Source: Candidatus Solincola jinzensis (GTDB lineage: Bacteria > Actinomycetota > Geothermincolia > Geothermincolales > RBG-13-55-18). From it: a stretch of 6,281 nt of DNA. The notes beneath the pieces are model-generated. The model was given only the letters and a program-made list of their open reading frames with translations, was not told the DNA's origin and did no database searches. The translations under genes and the position numbers were made by a program. This document shows positions 1 to 5,024 of this stretch, in pieces. Numbering within the stretch: position 1 is the stretch's first letter; every line of letters starts with the position of its first letter. The stretch spans positions 1 through 6,281 of the forward strand of contig JACVJG010000188.1 in NCBI GenBank assembly GCA_015711875.1. Reading direction: 5' to 3'.

Positions 1-258
1 ATACTGTCGGTGAAGAAGGTGGTGAAACCTGGATTCCCGACTTCTAGTTCCAAGGAAAGGGCCGCGCTGGAAGAAGTCTGCAGGGAGTTGGGCCGCTTCG
101 AGGAGGTAAGCGTATTGAGCACACCGAAGCTCGCCAAAGTGGTGGCGGGCCAAGCCTGGGAGGAGAGCGAGCTGGCCCGGCTGGAGCCCTTCGTGACCTG
201 GACCGAGAGCATAGAGGTCAGGAAGAAAAAAGCGAGCAAGCTGGATGAGCCGGACTGA
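1..258 (+). CDS. 3' end of an unidentified gene (partial)
   Basis: The reading frame is open from the first base to a TGA at 256-258. A GTG at 10-12 could be a start, but the few bases before it hold no ribosome binding site, so this is more likely the C-terminal 85 residues of a longer protein cut by the window edge. The visible part looks mostly helical and charged, with an E/R-rich stretch, a motif reading VLSTPKLAKVV, and a basic KKKASK segment just before the end. There is no signal peptide, membrane segment or metal-binding motif. I do not recognise the family and assign no function. Codon use is GC-rich and consistent with real coding sequence. Base composition drops right after the stop, which supports this as the true gene end. 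Confidence 0.6.
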   Translation: MLSVKKVVKPGFPTSSSKERAALEEVCRELGRFEEVSVLSTPKLAKVVAGQAWEESELARLEPFVTWTESIEVRKKKASKLDEPD

Positions 259-564
259 AGCAATAGATGCGACGAAAAGATGCCATGCCTAAAGATATAG
301 AAGTCAACGAAGCAAAAGAAGCAATAGAATGAATGGTAAAATAGCCGCATACAAGGGCTGGAATATAGATCCCAATTAGGGAGGGTAGTGGAATATTGGG
401 GTTATAAAGCATATCGAATGGATCCTTTAGTGCCAAGTCACGTGTTGGCAATAATAGTATAACAATTGCATATTCGCGGAAAACAGGGTTGGCTTAATGG
501 AGCATATCCCACAAACACTGTTCTTGTTTCTCGGAGGAAAAAGCAGGCCGGAAGGGAGGTTGAC
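259..564. other. Intergenic, lower-GC spacer without a gene
   Basis: This stretch is clearly richer in A/T than its flanks, and I see no frame with credible coding character. It holds an 11-base direct repeat (GAAGCAATAGA at 257-267, overlapping the end of the first gene, and at 318-328) and an inverted repeat at 431-450. The macro-domain frame can be extended upstream to an ATG at 466, but that extension has no family-like residues and no ribosome binding site, so I treat it as leader. No GC hairpin followed by a T-run is visible after the first gene. Confidence 0.6.
431..450. promoter_or_regulatory. Inverted repeat, candidate operator upstream of the macro-domain gene
   Basis: TGCCAA at 431-436 is mirrored exactly by TTGGCA at 445-450, with a CACGTG palindrome inside the 8-base spacer. 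It lies in the A/T-rich leader about 115 bases before the macro-domain start. TTGGCA also resembles a -35 element, with a weak -10-like CATATT 18 bases downstream at 469-474. The repeat could therefore overlap a promoter, as a repressor site would. This is inference from symmetry and position only; no regulator gene is in view. Confidence 0.3.
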
Positions 565-1095
565 ATGCAAGCCAAGGTGGGAGACGTGGTGATCGAGTGC
601 GTGAGGGGCGACATCACGCGCCAGCCGGACATGGACGCCATCGTGAACGCCGCCAACGCTCAGCTCATGCCCGGGGGCGGGGTGGCGGGCGCCATTCACC
701 GCGCTGCGGGGCGTGGCCTGGCCGAGGAATGCAGGCCCCTGGCCCCCATCAGGCCAGGGGAGGCGGTGATCACCGGCGGCCATAATCTCCCCAATCCCTA
801 CGTGATCCACTGCCTGGGCCCCGTGTACGGCAGGGATGAGCCCTCGGATAAACTGCTGGCTGACTGTTACCGCAACGCCCTACGGCTCGCCGACGAGAAG
901 GGGCTGGCCTCGGTGGCCTTCCCGGCCATTTCCACGGGAGCCTTCGGTTATCCCCTGGAGCCCGCCGCCCGTGTGGCGCTCTCCACCGTGGCGGAGGTGG
1001 CCCCCACCCTGAAGAGCGTGAAGACGGTGCGCTTCGTGCTCTTCGGAGAAAAGGACCTGGCCGTCCACGAAAAGGTCTTAAAGGAGCTCGTGTAA
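565..1095 (+). CDS. Macro-domain protein, YmdB/MacroD-like (ADP-ribose-binding)
   Basis: A 176-residue stand-alone macro domain, close in length to E. coli YmdB (177). Family members bind ADP-ribose and many remove acetyl or ADP-ribosyl groups from O-acetyl-ADP-ribose or modified proteins, in the cytoplasm. Visible motifs: GDIT (15-18), the NAAN loop (28-31), the GGGV glycine loop (37-40) followed by GAIHRAAG (42-49), VIHCLGPVY (80-88) and FPAISTGAFGYP (119-130). The start at 565 is chosen because GGAGG (555-559) sits 5 bases before the ATG and the conserved fold begins immediately. N31 matches the catalytic Asn of YmdB, but the position of catalytic Asp35 is Ala (A41), giving GGGVAG instead of GGGVDG. 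The binding loops look intact, so ADP-ribose binding is likely while hydrolysis by the MacroD mechanism is doubtful. The N-terminal AKVGD segment resembles archaeal Af1521. A hydrolase gene follows on the same strand after 104 bases. Confidence 0.93.
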   Translation: MQAKVGDVVIECVRGDITRQPDMDAIVNAANAQLMPGGGVAGAIHRAAGRGLAEECRPLAPIRPGEAVITGGHNLPNPYVIHCLGPVYGRDEPSDKLLADCYRNALRLADEKGLASVAFPAISTGAFGYPLEPAARVALSTVAEVAPTLKSVKTVRFVLFGEKDLAVHEKVLKELV

Positions 1096-1199
1096 CCAGG
1101 GTTGCCGGCATCAAACCCCGCGGGCTGACTGACGGCATATGCACGTTTAACGGAAGGAAGAAACTGGAACCCGAGGCGCTTTACCAGGACATTGGCGAT

Positions 1200-2006
1200 G
1201 TGGAGCTGCAGTACCTGCACTGGCCAGGAGGCGGGCCGGCGGTGGTGATGCTCCACGCCACCGGGTTTTTACCCTGGCTGTGGCACCCCATCGCCCGTGA
1301 GCTGGCGGGGCCCTACCGGGTGATCGCGCCCTATTTCTGTGACCACCGCGCCTTCGATCCCGAGGAGGGCGGGCTCAGCTGGCTGATCATCGCCGAGGAT
1401 CTGGCATCCTTTATGCGCCGCCTCGGCCTGGAAGAACCGCTGGTGGTGGGCCACTCCATGGGCGCCACCGTCGCCTGCATAACCGAGGCCCTGCACGGGC
1501 CCCTTGCCTCACGCATGGTGCTCATCGAGCCCATCCTTCTTCCATCCCAGTTCTACGAGTTGGAGCTGTCCGTGGAGCAGCATCCCCTGGCCTCGAGATC
1601 CATCCGCCGCCGTAACCGCTGGGAGGGCGAGAAGGAGGCGCGGGATTACCTCCGCGGCAAGCCCCTTTTCATGCGCTGGGACGAGGAGATGCTGGACCTC
1701 TACATAAAGCACGGCATGACCGGAGATGCCGAGGGCGGGCTCGAGCTTTCCTGCCACCCGCGGCGGGAGGCGGCCCTCTTCATGGGGGGCATGGCGGTGG
1801 ACCCATGGACTTTACTGGAAAAGATAACCTGTCCGGTGTTGCTGCTCGAGGGCGAGGAAAGCGAGAACCGCCCGGTTGTCGACCTCCGGCGCGCCGCTTC
1901 CGTCATCCCTTCGGCGGAGCTGAAAACGGTGGAAGGAGCGGGGCACTTAGTGCCCATGGAGAAACCACGCGAGGTCCTGGCGCTTTTGCAGGGATTTTTC
2001 TCCTGA
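1200..2006 (+). CDS. Alpha/beta-hydrolase fold protein
   Basis: A 268-residue cytoplasmic hydrolase of the alpha/beta fold, substrate unknown. The oxyanion-hole strand reads VVMLHATGF (15-23). The nucleophile elbow is GHSMGA with Ser86. The expected acid position after the LLLEGEES strand carries Glu222 rather than the usual Asp. The catalytic His is H249 in GAGHLVPMEKP. A variable cap lies between about residues 115 and 195. The start is uncertain: the GTG at 1200 has only a weak AGGA 10 bases upstream and cuts into the typical first strand. The same frame stays open upstream and reads EALYQDIGD just before the GTG, which resembles the start of this fold. A CTG at 1164 preceded by AAGGA (1154-1158) would add 12 residues. 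There is no signal peptide. It is co-directional with the macro-domain gene 104 bases upstream. A copy of its last 12 codons recurs at 2041-2076. Confidence 0.9.
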   Translation: MELQYLHWPGGGPAVVMLHATGFLPWLWHPIARELAGPYRVIAPYFCDHRAFDPEEGGLSWLIIAEDLASFMRRLGLEEPLVVGHSMGATVACITEALHGPLASRMVLIEPILLPSQFYELELSVEQHPLASRSIRRRNRWEGEKEARDYLRGKPLFMRWDEEMLDLYIKHGMTGDAEGGLELSCHPRREAALFMGGMAVDPWTLLEKITCPVLLLEGEESENRPVVDLRRAASVIPSAELKTVEGAGHLVPMEKPREVLALLQGFFS

Positions 2007-2040
2007 GCCAATTTATTAATCGGGATAACCTCATCCGTCG

Positions 2041-2082
2041 TGCGAGGTGCTGACGCTATTGCAGGGATTTTTCTCCCCCTAG
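2041..2082 (+). pseudogene. Orphan 3' tail of an alpha/beta-hydrolase paralog
   Basis: Bases 2041-2076 match 1968-2003, the last 12 codons of the hydrolase just upstream, at 32 of 36 positions, including 18 identical bases (TTGCAGGGATTTTTCTCC). In the same frame the copy reads EVLTLLQGFFSP then TAG at 2080-2082, against EVLALLQGFFS then TGA in the intact gene. Of the four mismatches, two are synonymous third positions, one changes Ala to Thr, and one is the first base of the match. Nothing resembling the rest of the gene precedes it. I read it as the last remnant of a deleted tandem paralog. Confidence 0.6.
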
Positions 2083-2252
2083 AGTCGGGACAAGGAAGCC
2101 GAACGACCTGCAGGGTATTCACCTTGCGAGATAGCCGACCTGAAGGCGCCGGCGCCATGCCCGGGCGACAAGTGTTTTCCCTTTGGGGATACCTGTTTGC
2201 GGCAAGCGGCATCTCGGCGGGGTTGCCTGAACACAATTCGGGAACGTGAATC
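2083..2252. other. Intergenic spacer between two hydrolase remnants
   Basis: No gene is supported here. The only regular element is a perfect 12-base palindrome, GGCGCCGGCGCC, at 2145-2156. No hairpin followed by a T-run, as expected of an intrinsic terminator, is seen on either strand, although the flanking genes converge on this spacer. Confidence 0.45.
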
Positions 2253-2476
2253 CCCTGCCTTGAAACAAGCCGCGATCACAACAAGAGGATGAAATCTCGT
2301 ATGGCTTGCGTCACCGCCTCGGGCTGCTCCATGGGGGAGAGGTGCCCTGCGTCCTCTATGTTCACCCTGCCTTGAAACAAGCCGCGATCACAACGAGAGG
2401 ATGAAATCCCGTATGGCCTGCGTCACCGCCTCGGGTTGCTCCATGGGTGAGAGATGACCGGCGTCCTCAATATTGA
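2253..2476. repeat. 112-bp direct tandem duplication covering a gene 3' end
   Basis: Copy 1 is 2253-2364 and copy 2 is 2365-2476, at a constant offset of 112 bases with about 11 mismatches. Copy 2 contains the true end of the minus-strand hydrolase (stop at 2388-2390) plus about 23 bases beyond the stop. Copy 1 repeats both parts. The post-stop portion is identical in the two copies (CTTGAAACAAGCCGCG). The mismatches lie in the coding part. Confidence 0.9.
2276..2364 (-). pseudogene. Orphan 3' tail of the minus-strand hydrolase paralog
   Basis: Read on the minus strand from 2364, the frame encodes VNIEDAGHLSPMEQPEAV and continues to a TGA at 2276-2278. This reproduces the last 28-29 residues of the hydrolase at 2388-3152, including the catalytic-His motif DAGHLSPMEQP. 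Ten of the 11 base differences fall at third codon positions and are silent; the other changes the penultimate Ser to Leu. A paralog that diverged under selection before truncation explains this better than a recent neutral duplication. No start codon or upstream domain remains, so it cannot be functional. Confidence 0.75.
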
Positions 2477-3152
2477 CAAGTCTGGAGCGTTTGATGTGGT
2501 CCGCCAGATAGGCGCCGTATTTCGGGGGCGTCATCTTGTCCTCGGAGGCCGTGAGCACCAGTACGGGTACCTCGATCTCGCCCAGCCGCTCCATGACGTC
2601 GAAGGCGTCGCAGGCGCGAAAGTCGCCCAGGGTGACCCCGGGAGGGCAGGCGGCCGTGGCCTTCATGAGGGGCGCGATGCGCGCGGGGTCTGTCTTCGTG
2701 GAGATGCTGAACCTGGGAGCCCCTTCCAGATAAGCCGGGTAATCCTTTTCGATGGTCTCGAAGATGAGAGGAAGCACGCGCAGCCTCGCGCCCGTGTTTA
2801 CGAGTACGCCGGCTTCGCAGAGCCCCTTTTTCTCCAACAGCAGGTGCAGCGCGATGGCCCCGCCCAGGCTGAGGCCGCATGGCACCACTCGGGGAACCGC
2901 CAGCCGGGAGACAAAGTCGTCGACCGCCTCGGCGTAGCTTTCCACGCTGTCCGTCCCCGGGCCGCCGCTGGCGCCGTGACCCGGTAGGTCCAGGGCCACG
3001 GTGTTCATGGCGTCCGCGAGGTCCTCCACCTGCGCGTGCCAGAGCACGCCCGCCCCTCCCGACCCATGGATGAACACCACGGTGTGGAGCGCGGGATCAA
3101 GGGGCCAGCGCCCCGCCACGAAGGCAATGTCACCTATCCTCGACTCTTGCAT
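2388..3152 (-). CDS. Alpha/beta-hydrolase fold protein
   Basis: A 254-residue cytoplasmic alpha/beta hydrolase of the common esterase/lactonase-like type; the substrate cannot be read from sequence. The oxyanion-hole strand is VVFIHGSGGAG (25-35), followed by LDLPGHGASGG (54-64). The nucleophile elbow is GLSLGG with Ser95. The acid is probably Asp205 in TASEDKMTPP and the base His233 in DAGHLSPMEQP, so the triad looks complete. There is no signal peptide or membrane segment. The ATG at 3150-3152 is followed at once by family-like sequence (IGDIAFVAGRW), but only a weak GGGG (in GCTGGGGCTTGAG) precedes it, so initiation may be inefficient. It converges with the hydrolase at 1200-2006 and shares its general C-terminal pattern, but the two are clearly different proteins. 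Its 3' end is duplicated immediately downstream at 2276-2364. Confidence 0.93.
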   Translation of the reverse strand: MQESRIGDIAFVAGRWPLDPALHTVVFIHGSGGAGVLWHAQVEDLADAMNTVALDLPGHGASGGPGTDSVESYAEAVDDFVSRLAVPRVVPCGLSLGGAIALHLLLEKKGLCEAGVLVNTGARLRVLPLIFETIEKDYPAYLEGAPRFSISTKTDPARIAPLMKATAACPPGVTLGDFRACDAFDVMERLGEIEVPVLVLTASEDKMTPPKYGAYLADHIKRSRLVNIEDAGHLSPMEQPEAVTQAIRDFILSL

Positions 3153-3200
3153 CTCAAGCCCCAGCTTATCACATACACAGGGGACCAGGCATGAGGGCCG

Positions 3201-3233
3201 CAGGCACCGGGGTCAGGCCTCGCCCGGTGCCTG
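3201..3233 (-). repeat. Palindromic dispersed repeat (REP-like), copy 1
   Basis: CAGGCACCGGG (3201-3211) and CCCGGTGCCTG (3223-3233) form a perfect 11-bp inverted repeat around an 11-base loop. Read on the minus strand, the element shares the string AGGCACC..GC.AGGCCTGACCCC with the two tandem elements at 4956-5015, so this is a repeat family and not just a local hairpin. It has no T-run on either side, so a simple intrinsic terminator is unlikely. Confidence 0.75.
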
Positions 3234-3626
3234 AGCACGAAAGCTAAGGCACAACAGGCGGAAGACAAAACCAATGCCCGTACGGCGCGGTTAACCCCAC
3301 CTTGTGCCGGGACCGCAAGTACTCGTTCCGCTGCGGCCGCATGCCCAGACCGGCAGATTGACCGGCGATGGGCCTTTGCCATCTGTGAGTTCGGGCCCGG
3401 GGGCCATCAGTTGGTGACAGCATATCTACAAACACCGGTTAGGCTGAAGATCATGGTCGATGCCGGAGCAGCCATTACCAAGGAGGCCAGGTCGATAAAC
3501 CTATCAACGTAAGACCGGAGCATGGAGCACTCAATAAATGGGCGGAGATTCCTGCTTTGGTGGGTTGCAGTCCGCTTATGGATGCCGTTAATTGTTGTTT
3601 AGGCGGGTAAAAGCATATTGCTGATG

Positions 3627-3635
3627 AAGGAGGTG
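3627..3635 (+). promoter_or_regulatory. Strong Shine-Dalgarno site of the DUF6506 gene
   Basis: AAGGAGGTG is nearly fully complementary to the 16S rRNA tail and leaves 7 bases between AGGAGG and the ATG at 3641. It is the best ribosome binding site in the window. It settles the start and the coding strand here, against a long antisense open frame. Confidence 0.85.
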
Positions 3636-3640
3636 AAGGC

Positions 3641-3958
3641 ATGGCTTTCGTTGCGGCCTTTATCGCCCATGCACCCGACGCCGATCCCGAGAAGCACCGC
3701 AGCGTGATCGATACCGGGAAATACCGTTTGATCTCGGTGGCGGTGAGGGACCAGGAGCAGGCGCTGGCGGTTAGCAGGGAGCTGGTGGAGAAGGAGGGGA
3801 TACATTCCGTGCTCCTCTGCCCCGGGTTCACCCACGCTGATGTGGCCGCCATCGCCGAGGCGGTGGGGGAGAATGTGGGCGTCACCGTCGCCAGGGGCGA
3901 CGCCCCCAGTAACCGCATCGCCGTCCAGACCATCGCCAGGGAGTGGGGCGGCGCTTAA
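3641..3958 (+). CDS. Small DUF6506-family-like protein
   Basis: A 105-residue soluble protein without signal peptide or membrane segments. From memory it resembles the uncharacterised DUF6506 family, whose members start with an AFIAHAPDADPEKH-type motif (here residues 5-18) and carry a conserved LLCPGFTHADVA segment (58-69) and a VTVARGDAPSN stretch near the C terminus. The alternation of short beta strands and helices (YRLISVAV, then a helix with EQALAVSRELVEKEG, then HSVLLCPGF) suggests a small alpha/beta domain. The Cys in LCPGF and the RGD.PSN motif look like conserved functional positions, but no activity is known to me. It stands alone: the upstream gene diverges and repeat-rich non-coding DNA follows, so it is probably monocistronic. 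The family name rests on recall, not a search. Confidence 0.85.
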   Translation: MAFVAAFIAHAPDADPEKHRSVIDTGKYRLISVAVRDQEQALAVSRELVEKEGIHSVLLCPGFTHADVAAIAEAVGENVGVTVARGDAPSNRIAVQTIAREWGGA

Positions 3959-3967
3959 GGAGTAAAA

Positions 3968-4239
3968 GACGGGCGGGCAAGGGTTGGAAAACTCGCAGCG
4001 TATTGTGACTTGCGCTTTAGATAAAACCTGAGAGAACGGCATATCGCCAACGGGTCATCACGCCATGTTGTACGGATGGTGCCTTGCCGCGCTGAAGGAG
4101 AAAAACAAGCTGGCAAAGGCCGGCAGATCCACAGCCCGTTGTGCCTTGCGCTTGTTATAAAGCCTGCCAAATCGCCATACTGCCGGCAGGTCATCACGCC
4201 ATGTTGTACGGATGGTGCCTTGCCGCGCTGAAAAACATA
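3968..4239. repeat. 136-bp degenerate tandem repeat, two copies
   Basis: Copies at about 3968-4103 and 4104-4239 align at a constant 136-base offset. The 3' parts, 4053-4096 and 4189-4232, are identical over 44 bases (beginning GGTCATCACGCC, ending GCCGCGCTGAA). The 5' parts are diverged but alignable: CAGCGTATTGTGACTTGCGC at 3996 against CAGCCCGTTGTGCCTTGCGC at 4132. Copy 2 also carries the 8-base palindrome TGCCGGCA at 4181-4188. On the minus strand both copies can be read as SARQGTIRTTWRDD-like peptides. However, 136 is not a multiple of three and neither copy has a credible start, so I call it non-coding. Confidence 0.85.
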
Positions 4240-4265
4240 ACGACCGCTTGAGCCAGGGGTTACCT

Positions 4266-4443
4266 TTCAACGCGGTTGTTTTGGAGATGCATGAGCCTGT
4301 TGTGTTACTTGCTCACCGTTAAGACCCCAGCTTTTCGTTCAACGCGGTTTTGCGAGATGTTCTAGGCCGCCGCGCGACTCGTATACACCAAGAAACCACG
4401 GATTCCCGTTCAACGCGGCTTTTCTGGGGTTGCTCGAAACCGC
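4266..4443 (+). repeat. Three degenerate direct repeats spaced 71-72 bp
   Basis: TTCAACGCGG occurs at 4266, 4338 and 4409, each followed by a T-rich stretch and a G-rich segment (GGAGATGCATGAGCC, GCGAGATGTTCTAGGCC, TGGGGTTGCTCGAAACC). The shared region is roughly 33-36 bases, with about 36 unrelated bases between repeats. That geometry resembles a CRISPR array, but only the first 10 bases are identical and no fourth copy appears at the expected position near 4481. A decayed array or a small tandem-repeat locus are both possible. No cas gene is present. Confidence 0.5.
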
Positions 4444-4955
4444 TCTATCGAACAGGGATCCACAAATCCGAGGCCAGGTAGTGACAGGCGATCGCGTTAG
4501 CTAATGGGATTTCCGATCAGCTTGCAGGGATTAATGGGACTGGAATAGTGCCACTTCATATTGCGGTCATCCATCCATCAAGCGTTAGAACCCCTGTGGT
4601 CGCGCATGGAGGAAGGGGGGAGAGCCAAAAAATGGAGTGAAACCGTAGACAGGAAGGCAAATGCTTTCAATGCCACCAAGTCCTGAGATTTCTCCATCAA
4701 GCACTGAAACAGTGATCAGCGAAAAGAGGCCGCATTCTGCATCTTCATGTTCAAACCGCTTCTACCTGGCTCACACTGTACGGGCACCTGGCGACAGGCT
4801 GACGTGAATTGAGGCCCTACAAAGCAAGTACAGTGGTTTTCGTCGCTTTGTTTTGCCGAGTCATGCTTGATCCTGGCGCTCATAAATCCTTGTCACCCGG
4901 ACGAGACTTGACCTCAGTGCTTGCGTTGCCTGATCACAGCCCCTGGACTGGCCTT
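4444..4955. other. Intergenic region without recognisable gene
   Basis: No reading frame here has coding character, a start with a ribosome binding site, or recognisable motifs. Visible small features are a hairpin CACTG-AAA-CAGTG at 4702-4714 and the phrase CCATCAAGC occurring twice about 120 bases apart. Near 4791 and 4905 are short stretches faintly resembling the REP-like element that follows. I see no tRNA or other structured RNA that I could name. Confidence 0.5.
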
Positions 4956-5023
4956 AGGCACCAAGCAAGGCCTGATCCCAGTATACCTGAGGCACCAAGC
5001 AAGGCCTGACCCCAGGGCCTGGG
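4956..5023 (+). repeat. REP-like elements, tandem copies 2 and 3
   Basis: AGGCACCAAGCAAGGCCTGA begins at 4956 and again at 4990, 34 bases apart. Twenty-five of the first 26 bases are identical. The same element, in inverse orientation and with GG/G in place of AA/A, is at 3201-3233. The second copy runs into CCCAGG-G-CCTGGG (5011-5023), a perfect inverted repeat, two bases short of the stop codon of the minus-strand secreted-protein gene. A position directly behind a gene end is typical of REP-type elements, where the hairpin may protect the mRNA 3' end. Confidence 0.75.
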
Positions 5024-5024
5024 T

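Larger units (their letters stand above)
3153..3640. other. Divergent intergenic region with one palindromic repeat
   Basis: This separates the minus-strand hydrolase from the plus-strand DUF6506 gene. It holds the perfect hairpin at 3201-3233 and a small hairpin (GATGG at 3367-3371 pairing with CCATC about 8 bases on). A plus-strand frame open from 3443 to a TAA just after 3600 gives about 50 codons but has no start codon or ribosome binding site near its beginning, and I do not call it. No convincing -35/-10 pair was found for either flanking gene. Confidence 0.5.

Noticed and set aside
466..564. A longer N terminus for the macro-domain protein starting at 466
   Set aside because: There is no ribosome binding site at 466, the extra residues do not look like the fold, and the ATG at 565 has a good site and matches the family length.
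2454..2987. A 177-codon plus-strand open frame across the minus-strand hydrolase
   Set aside because: The minus strand has a complete hydrolase with triad motifs; the plus frame has no family-like sequence and no ribosome binding site.
3201..3233. Intrinsic transcription terminator
   Set aside because: The stem is strong, but neither side has a T-run. It lies between divergent genes, and its sequence recurs elsewhere in the window as a repeat family.
3443..3610. A roughly 50-codon open frame upstream of the DUF6506 gene
   Set aside because: No start codon near its beginning, no ribosome binding site and no recognised similarity; it could be chance or a decayed fragment.
3475..3933. A 152-codon minus-strand open frame overlapping the DUF6506 gene
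   Set aside because: It is antisense to a gene with a strong ribosome binding site and recognisable motifs. Its own sequence is Ser/Pro/Ala-rich, as expected of a shadow of GC-rich coding DNA.
3955..4270. Minus-strand peptides SARQGTIRTTWRDD repeated in both 136-bp units
   Set aside because: The unit length is not a multiple of three, so the two copies lie in different frames. No start site supports either. The shared peptide simply follows from the identical DNA core.
4266..4443. A functional CRISPR array
   Set aside because: There are only three repeats, identical over just 10 bases, with no cas genes and no leader. It is kept as a degenerate direct repeat only.
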